This document shows, in pieces, positions 57,444-64,000 of a stretch of DNA of 64,000 nucleotides; the first letter of the stretch is position 1; the number at the start of each line of letters is the position of its first letter. This DNA comes from Microthrixaceae bacterium. Lineage in GTDB: Bacteria; Actinomycetota; Acidimicrobiia; Acidimicrobiales; Microtrichaceae. The position numbers and the translations under genes were made by a program. The notes beneath the pieces are model-generated. The model did not search any database. It saw only the letters and a list, made by a program, of their open reading frames with translations, and was not told the DNA's origin. The stretch lies in contig JADLFH010000040.1 of NCBI GenBank assembly GCA_020845705.1, forward strand, positions 62,001-126,000, in the 5' to 3' direction.

Positions 57444-57983
57444 TCAGCGAGTGGGACCGTCGAGGATCTCCTCGAGGAGTAGTCGAGTGACCGGACGCAG
57501 GTGATGCGGCGCGTAGAACCGCTCCACGAGATCGGTCGCTTCCGCCGACGACTCCAGGCCGAGGACGTCCGCAAGCGTGCGAAGGTCCTCTCCGTCGGTC
57601 TCTATTCGGGCAGCCTGCGCCTTCATGGCGAACAAATATTCGGCCGATGCCACACCGACGTGGATGCCTGGTGCGGAAAAGGTTCCGATCCCTTCGATCG
57701 GTGGATGGCGATCGGGCAGCAAGCCCTTCACCGCGTCGTTGAGCCAGTCCGACGCCAGTTCGTGATCCGCCGCCATCCGAGCCGCCTCTTCGTAGATCTC
57801 CGACTTCGGTTCGAAGACGGCATCGACATCCCTTGTGACGCGATCGCGGAGATACGCGATCGCCATTGCGGCACCGCCCACCAGGTAAAGCCGACCCTCG
57901 ATCCCGCGGGCAGACAGCCGTTCGCCCAGTTCGGTGAGCAGCAGGCGGATCCGGCCTGCGTCCAGGTGTGGATCGGAGCTCAC
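57444..57983 (-). CDS. DUF6036-like nucleotidyltransferase, probable toxin
   Basis: 179 residues. Minimal nucleotidyltransferase fold with G36-G37, 14 residues, then D52-V-D54 (LVGGAAMAIAYLRDRV then DVDAVF), the catalytic pattern of AbiEii-type and MNT proteins. SAEYLFAMKAQAARIETDGEDL further on fits DUF6036 proteins. AbiEii/MenA toxins modify tRNA with nucleotides, but others are antitoxins, so the role is not fixed. Its ATG overlaps the HTH gene stop by 4 bases (57980-57983), making a coupled pair. Confidence 0.75.
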   Translation of the reverse strand: MSSDPHLDAGRIRLLLTELGERLSARGIEGRLYLVGGAAMAIAYLRDRVTRDVDAVFEPKSEIYEEAARMAADHELASDWLNDAVKGLLPDRHPPIEGIGTFSAPGIHVGVASAEYLFAMKAQAARIETDGEDLRTLADVLGLESSAEATDLVERFYAPHHLRPVTRLLLEEILDGPTR

Positions 57984-58555
57984 ACCGCCGCCAGATCCGC
58001 GGGGTCGACCATGATGCCCCTCACTTGCAACGAGATCGGCGAACGGGCGAACACGTAGGCATCGAGCCCTGGCGACGGGGTCAGGAACCAGAAGGTGTCC
58101 AACGTCCCCTTGCCGACCCAGGTGGGCGGGGTTCCGCCGTCTTCGAGGAACATCGACTCCACCACGCCCGCCACCAACAGATCCCAGCGTCGGTCCCCCG
58201 TCGTAGTGGGTGCGGCGAAGAACGCCGCGTGGTCTGCGGCCGACTCGAGCTGCGACGAGTCTGCTCGCATCTGTCGGACGAGCCGAAGCATCTCTGCGCT
58301 GGAACGGCCCTCCCGCAGACCCGAGCGGATCGCTGCCGCGACGCCCGGCACCGTGAGCAGTCGACTCGTGTGGATGACGCTGGCCGAGCCGGCGGCGATT
58401 GCCGCCTGAAGGCGGGTGAGCGTTGTCTTGTTGGGCCGTTTGGCATCCCGTTCGTACGCGGACACGTTGGTCCTCGATGTCCCAGCGGCTCGCGCGACCT
58501 TCTCCAGTGTCAGCCCGGCTGTGCGTCGGGAGTCGCGAAGCAGATGCCCTTCCAC
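57980..58555 (-). CDS. XRE-type HTH protein paired with a nucleotidyltransferase
   Basis: 191 residues from GTG 58555. The N-terminal 60 residues are a Cro/C1 helix-turn-helix (LLRDSRRTAGLTLEKVARAAGTSRTNVSAYERDAKRPNKTTLTRL). The rest is helical and of no known family. As the first gene of a two-gene unit with the DUF6036 protein, it is the likely antitoxin and autoregulator. Three TATCACN repeats overlap its -10 box. The pair resembles a type II or IV toxin-antitoxin module. Confidence 0.8.
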   Translation of the reverse strand: MEGHLLRDSRRTAGLTLEKVARAAGTSRTNVSAYERDAKRPNKTTLTRLQAAIAAGSASVIHTSRLLTVPGVAAAIRSGLREGRSSAEMLRLVRQMRADSSQLESAADHAAFFAAPTTTGDRRWDLLVAGVVESMFLEDGGTPPTWVGKGTLDTFWFLTPSPGLDAYVFARSPISLQVRGIMVDPADLAAV

Positions 58556-58561
58556 TGACTC

Positions 58562-58586
58562 AACATATCACGTATCACATATCACT
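58562..58586 (-). promoter_or_regulatory. Promoter and operator of the HTH-nucleotidyltransferase pair
   Basis: On the minus strand TATGTT lies 6 bases before GTG 58555. On the plus strand three tandem 7-base copies of TATCACN (58566-58586) overlap and extend upstream of it. A regular 7-base period just upstream of a leaderless start suits repeated binding by the HTH protein. The AT-rich stretch is unusual here, and its distal copy is also the end of the PGRP gene. Confidence 0.6.
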
Positions 58587-60975
58587 CGATGGTCACGGAG
58601 CCACACGTGAGCAACGAGTTGGGCTGGGACCCGAGGGCATCGAGAGCGAACACACACACCTCGTGCGTGCCGACAGGAAGCGTTGGAGAGCGCCACCTGA
58701 AGCCGTGTGCAGCCCCGTAGCCGGCGAATGCCGCTCCAACATCGAGGCGTGGGTCGTCGGCCCAGCCCGCGTTCGCGCCGACACCATCGACATACACGTG
58801 GATCTCGGTGCTCGCGGCGGTGTCCGGATCGATTGCCCAACCCTCGACAACCACCCGGCGCCCGCTGCGCGCGATCGCGTCCACCCACCCGATGGGTGGC
58901 CCCGACGGTGTCCCAACGCGCCGGCACGCGAGCAGGCGGTTGGGGTCGCCTGTCACGTCGATGGCGAAGACACACACCTCATGTCCTCCGGGCGACAGTC
59001 CGCTGCGGGAGGCCGCGAACCCGTGGCGTGGCCCGTACCCCGGGTGCTGGGCGGCCACGTCGGGGCGATCCACCGTGGTCGGCCCCAGGTCCACACCCAC
59101 CCCGTCCACGTACAGGTGGATCGGGATCGCGCTCGACACGTCGGGGTCCACCGCCCAGCCACCGACATCGAGGGTGCCGTCCGGTCCGGGCTCGATCCTT
59201 TCCACGTTGCCGATGGGAGCGCCTCGGGGCGGCAGCAGGTCGCGACATCCCAACAGGGCGTTGGTGCCCGGGCCTTCGTTGATCGCGAACACGCACACAC
59301 GATGCGGCGCGTCGCTCACCTGCGTCGTCCAACTGAACCCGTGACCAAGGCCCGACAACGGGAACGGCCCTACCAGATCACCACGCTCCTCGGACGTGCG
59401 GCCCAGGTTCGTGCCTACGCCATCGACGTACACGTGGGTCTCCAGTGGATCGCGGACATCAGGGTCCACCGACCAGCCGCGTACCGTGAGCTGCCCATCG
59501 GGTCCGAGACCAGCGATGTCGATCATGCCGGTCGGCGCGCCAGTGGGAACCGTGACGTCGCTACATCGCAGGAGCCGATTCGACCCTGGACCCTGGTTGA
59601 TCGCGAAGACGCACAGCCGATGCAGCCCCGGCGACTGGCCCTCGAACACATGGCTGAACCCATGGGCGGCACCCGTTCGTGGAAACGTGGCAGCCAGATC
59701 GGGGCGGTCGTCGGACGCCGGGCCGAGGTTGTGGCCGACGCCGTCCAGGTAGGCGTGGATCTCCACCGACGCAGAGGTGTTCGGGTCGATCGCCCAGCCC
59801 CGCAACAGGATGGCCCGGGACCCTCCCGCCGTGTCGACGACACCGGCCGGCGACGACGCCTCCGGGTAGCGCAACGCCACCAGCGCCCGAAGCTCCTCGA
59901 TCTTCGCTGCCAGCGCGGCGCCCGGACACGCCGTCGAGCCCACATCGCGGTGGCGGACCACTCGGGGGAAGTTGCGGGTGACCCCCGCGGGGATCGTGGG
60001 GCTGCCGTTCGACGTGTAGTCCACAGAGGACGCCGGATCCACGCCGTAGTTCGCGAACTTCCAGGCGATCACCTCGGCGACGCCGCGCATCGACTCGGCG
60101 GTCGGCGAGGCGGCCGAGAAGTCGCCCAGGACCATGATCCCCACGTTGGCGGTGTTGAACCCCTCGGAGTGGGCGCCAACCGACAGCCGGTCGATGCTGC
60201 CGTCACGCCCCTCCCAGATTCGCCCGAAGCGATCGACGACCAGGTTGTACCCAAGATCCGACCACCCTCGGCCTGCCATGTGGAAGGCCTGCAACGATCT
60301 CAGGATCCCCGCCACGTCAGCGGGCCCGTAGGCGTTCGCCGTGGCGGAGTGGTGGACGACGGCCATCTTCAGCTCTGACGCTTCGCCGATCTGCGCGGAG
60401 GGTGCCCGGGCACCCCACTCTGCTCGGGATCGGATCGCGGGCTGGTTCAGTGTGCCTGCGCCCGCCGTCGGGGCATCGAGGTTGACCCGACCGCCGGTCG
60501 GTCGCACGAGCAGCACATCCGCGTCGGGTCGCGAGCCGGCGGGGAGCCTCACCTGATACCCCGTCGCCTCCCCAACCCAGATCGGATCGGTGACCACCTC
60601 GACGCTTTCGTCATCCGAGGCGATCGGCGGGGCGGCTTCGGTGCTGTCGGGATCAGGACCGTGGCCCTCGTCGACCTCGAGGTCGCGCCATTCCGACCAT
60701 CCTGCCGAGCCCTTCCAACGGACCGAGATCGGACCGGGCACCGATCCGGCGGCGACGCTCACCCCGAGCGTGTTGAACGAAGTAGTGGAGACAGGTCCCG
60801 AGTCGAGCCCGGCCGACCTCTCCGTCGTTGAGGGGAAGCGGAGACGCTCGCGGACCACCCCCTGGTCGGCAACCCAGCTCAGGCTCGGAGCCACGACCGC
60901 GAGGAGGCATCCCCCGATGACCGCGGCGGCCGCCAGCACCGCTGTGCGCCGCGGGGGCCGATCAGCGGGCGACAT
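58582..60975 (-). CDS. PGRP-type N-acetylmuramoyl-L-alanine amidase with four C-terminal repeats
   Basis: 797 residues. N-terminal membrane segment (about 11-32), an exported linker, then a peptidoglycan-recognition/amidase-2 domain (about 180-345) with MAVVHHSAT, GWSDLGYNLVVDRFGRIWEGR and VRHRDVGSTACPG, giving the zinc histidines and cysteine. The rest (about 385-797) is four repeats of about 100 residues, each containing WAIDPDT-like, IHVYVDGVG, HGF and VCVFAIN phrases. Cleaves peptidoglycan or binds it; repeats may bind wall polymers. Its 3' end overlaps the HTH operator. Confidence 0.88.
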   Translation of the reverse strand: MSPADRPPRRTAVLAAAAVIGGCLLAVVAPSLSWVADQGVVRERLRFPSTTERSAGLDSGPVSTTSFNTLGVSVAAGSVPGPISVRWKGSAGWSEWRDLEVDEGHGPDPDSTEAAPPIASDDESVEVVTDPIWVGEATGYQVRLPAGSRPDADVLLVRPTGGRVNLDAPTAGAGTLNQPAIRSRAEWGARAPSAQIGEASELKMAVVHHSATANAYGPADVAGILRSLQAFHMAGRGWSDLGYNLVVDRFGRIWEGRDGSIDRLSVGAHSEGFNTANVGIMVLGDFSAASPTAESMRGVAEVIAWKFANYGVDPASSVDYTSNGSPTIPAGVTRNFPRVVRHRDVGSTACPGAALAAKIEELRALVALRYPEASSPAGVVDTAGGSRAILLRGWAIDPNTSASVEIHAYLDGVGHNLGPASDDRPDLAATFPRTGAAHGFSHVFEGQSPGLHRLCVFAINQGPGSNRLLRCSDVTVPTGAPTGMIDIAGLGPDGQLTVRGWSVDPDVRDPLETHVYVDGVGTNLGRTSEERGDLVGPFPLSGLGHGFSWTTQVSDAPHRVCVFAINEGPGTNALLGCRDLLPPRGAPIGNVERIEPGPDGTLDVGGWAVDPDVSSAIPIHLYVDGVGVDLGPTTVDRPDVAAQHPGYGPRHGFAASRSGLSPGGHEVCVFAIDVTGDPNRLLACRRVGTPSGPPIGWVDAIARSGRRVVVEGWAIDPDTAASTEIHVYVDGVGANAGWADDPRLDVGAAFAGYGAAHGFRWRSPTLPVGTHEVCVFALDALGSQPNSLLTCGSVTIE

Positions 60976-62263
60976 CGGAGTCGACCACCACCTGCCACGG
61001 AGCCACGCCGGGATCCACCGGCGGGTTGAGCGGTATGACGCAGCGGTCCTCGATGCGCCGCTCGACGCAATCCGCTCCGGGTCCCCACTTGAGGACCGGC
61101 CTCGGCGTGATCGGGAAGTCCAAGGGCCGCGCCACCACGATCCACACCAACAGCACGCACTTGGAGGCGGCGATGATCCGACGGGAGGGTCGAGCCGAGA
61201 TCAGGCCGATCAGCAAGGCCGCCGCCGGGATGGCCGTGTAACGCTCGGGGAGCAGCGGCGCAGCGGGCCCGAGGCTCATGAAACCGGCTAGACAACTCGC
61301 CGCGGCCACGCCGACGAGCAGGATCGAGGTGGACGGGCGGTGACCGCCGATCAGCACCACCGCGGCGATGAGGCCGGCGATGACGATCAGCACCTGTGCG
61401 GCGAGAGGGAAGCCGGCCAACAGGTTCGCGGGTCGATCGACGTAAGGGCCCGACAACACGAACGGCCCGAGTGTGCGCTCGACGCTCCAGCGGACCAGGG
61501 TGACCGGCCAGGGCAGATCGCCGCCGTCCAGCGACCGCTCGGCGTGGATCAACACCCATCCCTGGATGCCTGCAGCTGCCCACCACACCGCCGCGATCAC
61601 GAGGGAGTGGATCGAGCGGGTGCGCCACCAGCGGAACACCACGAACGGGGCGAGTACCACACCGTTTGCCCCGCTCAGCACCAACAGGGCCACCGCCGCC
61701 GCCTCCGACACCTTCCCCACCGTCGTCGAGGGGTCGTCCAACAGGATGGTTAGCAGCAGGCCGATACCGCACCACCAGATCACGTTCGTGAGCGTGGCGT
61801 GCAGCTCGGCCACCCGGGGCAGGCAGATCAGCCCCACGAACACGGCGATGCGGGAGACCCAGGTGGGCAGCAGCCACGAGGAGCGTCGACTCAACACCAG
61901 CGAACAGCAGGCCACTGTGATGACGGCGGATCCGAGCGCGTACACCACGGGTGTCCACCGGAACGGCAGCCAGCTCGCGACCATCGCCAACAGGCGTGGC
62001 GAGATGTGGAGGTAACCGGCGTAGGAGTCGTTGACAGCCCTCCAGCCACGCTCGAGGCTCTGGCTCAGGAAGATGGTGCCGTCCTCGGCCCACAACGACG
62101 CAGAGGAGATCGCCGAGGGACGGCGCAGCAGGTACAACCCCACGCCGAGGGCGACCGCCACTGCGGTGCGGCGTTGCGGCGACCCTGGCGGCACCCAGTC
62201 CCGCCACAACGCAACCGTCTCGGCCACGCGACGGCCGGTCCCCCCGGCCTCTGGCTCCTCCAC
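60962..62263 (-). CDS. GT-C-like multi-span membrane protein
   Basis: 433 residues from GTG 62263, the first usable start that does not run deep into the upstream gene (a GTG at 62404 is also in frame). About ten membrane helices. The first external loop has SLWAEDGTIFLSQSLERGW with an acidic ED pair, as in GT-C glycosyltransferases. No characterised match. Overlaps the PGRP gene start by 14 bases and follows the epimerase gene. Likely a lipid-linked sugar transferase. Confidence 0.65.
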   Translation of the reverse strand: MEEPEAGGTGRRVAETVALWRDWVPPGSPQRRTAVAVALGVGLYLLRRPSAISSASLWAEDGTIFLSQSLERGWRAVNDSYAGYLHISPRLLAMVASWLPFRWTPVVYALGSAVITVACCSLVLSRRSSWLLPTWVSRIAVFVGLICLPRVAELHATLTNVIWWCGIGLLLTILLDDPSTTVGKVSEAAAVALLVLSGANGVVLAPFVVFRWWRTRSIHSLVIAAVWWAAAGIQGWVLIHAERSLDGGDLPWPVTLVRWSVERTLGPFVLSGPYVDRPANLLAGFPLAAQVLIVIAGLIAAVVLIGGHRPSTSILLVGVAAASCLAGFMSLGPAAPLLPERYTAIPAAALLIGLISARPSRRIIAASKCVLLVWIVVARPLDFPITPRPVLKWGPGADCVERRIEDRCVIPLNPPVDPGVAPWQVVVDSDVAR

Positions 62264-62325
62264 CGGCGCGGGGGCCGGCTCGTCGCCCGCTTCGGTCCCC
62301 GCGTCCTCGCCCGGGGATTCCTCGT

Positions 62326-63354
62326 TCAGATGAGCCCGTCCTCGACTGCCTGGACGATCCAGGGGATGACTGCGTCGAGGGTCTGATCGAGCGTGGTGGT
62401 GCACTCGAAGCCCAGCACGTTCTTGGCCTTCTCGACCGAAGGCACCCGCTTCTGGACGTCGTGCTCGAAGGGGTCGTCGGACACATACGCGAAGGGGACA
62501 TCTGGGCCGTTGATCCGCGCCCAGATGTTCTCGGCCAGCTCCAAGACGGTGGTGGACTCAGGAGTCGAGATGTTGAAGTCCTCGTTCAGCGCGGCAGGAT
62601 GGCTCATGCAACAGACGATGCCCTTGGCGAGGTCCTCTCCGAAGGTGTAGTGCCGGATCTGGTTGCCCTCGCCGAGGATGTGGAGCGGGTTCTGCCCCTT
62701 GACGACCTTCTGGACGAGATCGGGGACGACGTGGCTCATCGCGAGCTTCACCGATCCGCTCGCCACCTCGACCTCACCAAGAGCCCGCACCTCGCCGATG
62801 CCCACGCAGTTGAACGGGCGCACGATCGTGAAGGGCAACTTGTACTGATCCCAGGCAGCCTGCGCGAAGTACTCCACTGCCAACTTCTGGAAGCCGTAGG
62901 ACGACAACGGCGGTGGCACCTTGCGCTGGTCGCCTTCGACCGAGGGCCAGTGGTCGGTGGACTCGAACACCATCGAGGACGACAGGTAGGTGACCTTCTC
63001 CAGTGGCATGCCGCGGCGTCGCGCCTCGATCGCGGCGTCACAGCTGGCGCCGATGATCCGCTCGTTCTTGGCGAGCAGGTCGTAGGCGTACTCGTGGAAG
63101 TAGGAGATGCCGCCGATCAGCGCTGCTCCGGCGATCATGTGATCGCAACCGTCCAGCAGCTCGACCATCAGGTCGGTGTCCTGGGCGTCGCCCTCGACGA
63201 AGGTGTAGTCGGGGTTGTCGTCGAAGGTGCGGATGACCCGGCCGTACTTCGAGAGGTTGTCGATGCCGACCACCTGATGGCCCTGTGAAAGCAGTTCGTT
63301 CACGACGTAACCGCCGATGAATCCGGAGGACCCGGTGATTAGGACCTTGCTCAT
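62326..63354 (-). CDS. NAD-dependent epimerase/dehydratase
   Basis: 342 residues from ATG 63354, with AAGGAA upstream. Extended SDR: VLITGSSGFIGGYVVNELLSQGH, VVGIDNLSKYGRV, catalytic SSYGFQKLAVEYF (YxxxK), and RPFNCVGIGE. The sugar substrate is not identified. Its ATG overlaps the GT2 gene stop by 4 bases (63351-63354), so the two act together, probably in glycan building. Confidence 0.85.
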   Translation of the reverse strand: MSKVLITGSSGFIGGYVVNELLSQGHQVVGIDNLSKYGRVIRTFDDNPDYTFVEGDAQDTDLMVELLDGCDHMIAGAALIGGISYFHEYAYDLLAKNERIIGASCDAAIEARRRGMPLEKVTYLSSSMVFESTDHWPSVEGDQRKVPPPLSSYGFQKLAVEYFAQAAWDQYKLPFTIVRPFNCVGIGEVRALGEVEVASGSVKLAMSHVVPDLVQKVVKGQNPLHILGEGNQIRHYTFGEDLAKGIVCCMSHPAALNEDFNISTPESTTVLELAENIWARINGPDVPFAYVSDDPFEHDVQKRVPSVEKAKNVLGFECTTTLDQTLDAVIPWIVQAVEDGLI

Positions 63355-64000
63355 TGGATTGGGGTTCCTTCTGTGGAGGTGCGGGCAGCGAGGCTCTCTG
63401 CACTTAGGCGGGGGCCGTACGCGAAGCGATACCAGTGCAGGTAGCGGGGCAGCCACGACGCCAGCTTGAAGTTCGAGGTGCCGATGTCGCGGTCGAGCCA
63501 GATCGTCGGGACCTCGGCCACGTACGCGCCGCAGCGACGGGCCTTGGCGACGAGTTCGATGCCGATCTCGAAACCGGCCTCGGATTCGATGCCGACCTTC
63601 TCGACCCAGTCCCGGCGGTACGCCTTGAACGAGTTGGTGGCGTCACGGGTACCGACTCGCGCGAACCAGTACAGGCTGAGCCCGGCCCCCCGCGACAGAA
63701 GCTGCTTGAACCACGGTCCGCCGACCTGGGCACCACCGGGCATGTAGCGCGACGCAGCGACGATGGTGCAGCCCCGTTCGATCAGGCGGACCATGTGCTC
63801 GATCGACTCGGGGTCGTCGGAGCCGTCCGCCATCGTAACGATCACGCAGTCGGCCTTCGCCGCGTCGAAACCTGCGCGGATCGCCTTGGCGGGACCGCGG
63901 CCGAGTTCGTTGAGGACCCCGCGGACGCGTGGGTCACGCTCGCCGAACGCCTCGACGAACGGCACCGAGCTGTCATCGAGCGAGTCGTAGACGACCAGTA
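63351..64000 (-). CDS. Glycosyltransferase family 2 (partial, 5' end outside window)
   Basis: The frame is open to the window end, so at least 30 N-terminal residues (including the start) are missing. Visible parts: LVVYDSLDDSS at the cut edge, RGPAKAIRAGFDAAKADCVIVTMADGSDDPE with the DxD-like motif, SRYMPGGAQVGG and SFKAYRRDWVEKVGI. Resembles dolichol-phosphate mannose synthase-like GT2 enzymes. Overlaps the epimerase gene by 4 bases. Confidence 0.8.
   Translation of the reverse strand, partial: LVVYDSLDDSSVPFVEAFGERDPRVRGVLNELGRGPAKAIRAGFDAAKADCVIVTMADGSDDPESIEHMVRLIERGCTIVAASRYMPGGAQVGGPWFKQLLSRGAGLSLYWFARVGTRDATNSFKAYRRDWVEKVGIESEAGFEIGIELVAKARRCGAYVAEVPTIWLDRDIGTSNFKLASWLPRYLHWYRFAYGPRLSAESLAARTSTEGTPIQ

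Noticed and set aside
62264-62404. Longer start for the GT-C-like protein (GTG 62404)
   Set aside because: It would overlap the epimerase gene by 79 bases and adds no conserved sequence; GTG 62263 is preferred.

Overview
The window is GC-rich bacterial chromosome, densely packed, with many 4-base ATGA/GTGA gene overlaps and many GTG or TTG starts. A high-GC actinobacterium fits best, most likely class Acidimicrobiia. The grounds are F420 genes (cofD, cofE), a DUF3499 protein, a DUF5719 protein, long-form HPF, an actinobacterial-type LexA box, and many promoters with a TANNNT -10 box only 6-10 bases before the start codon. The placement is inference; no rRNA or tRNA gene was seen.

Layout. 1-11.5 kb is a mixed metabolic and stress region: a TPP enzyme, an epimerase, a TetR regulator divergent from dinB with a LexA-type box between them, a thioesterase, a decayed PadR regulator, aidB-ygiD, an odd secreted protein, an ArsR/AHSA1/flavin-barrel operon with a near-perfect operator, and an LLM oxidoreductase. 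11.6-26.7 kb, nearly all on the minus strand, is a conserved actinobacterial core: prfB, secA, hpf, comF, ahcY, a phosphosugar isomerase, a Trm112-like protein, manB, a GtrA-glycosyltransferase fusion, a large GT-C-like membrane protein, a zinc ribbon, a CPBP protease and DUF3499. 26.8-37.4 kb holds ftsH, a thioredoxin-like protein, DUF5719, a membrane glycosyltransferase, rmd-gmd and cofD-cofE. 37.4-50.2 kb is rich in surface-polysaccharide genes: an epimerase, a mannose-1-phosphate guanylyltransferase, three overlapping GT4 enzymes, fcl, UDP-xylose genes (ugd-uxs) and an LCP ligase. 50.2-57.1 kb has an intergenic repeat cluster, pabB-pabC, birA divergent from a biotin-dependent carboxylase, an RDD protein and an LpdA-like flavoprotein. 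57.1-64 kb has a coiled-coil protein, a probable HTH/nucleotidyltransferase toxin-antitoxin pair, a large PGRP-type amidase with four C-terminal repeats, a GT-C-like membrane protein, an epimerase and a GT2 gene cut by the window end.

How the genes work together. ManB and the guanylyltransferase lead to GDP-mannose, which Gmd, Rmd and Fcl turn into GDP-rhamnose-like and GDP-fucose-like donors. Ugd and Uxs give UDP-xylose. GT4, GT2 and GT-C enzymes assemble glycans, and the LCP protein probably attaches them to the wall. CofD and CofE make F420, and two LLM-family oxidoreductases nearby are candidate users.

The features most worth a second look are the HTH-nucleotidyltransferase pair with a TATCACN triple repeat at its promoter, a 26-bp perfect palindrome beside eight G-runs, a two-copy hairpin element, the repeat cluster before pabB, a histidine-rich membrane-anchored protein, and a 14-codon leaderless upstream ORF overlapping rmd.
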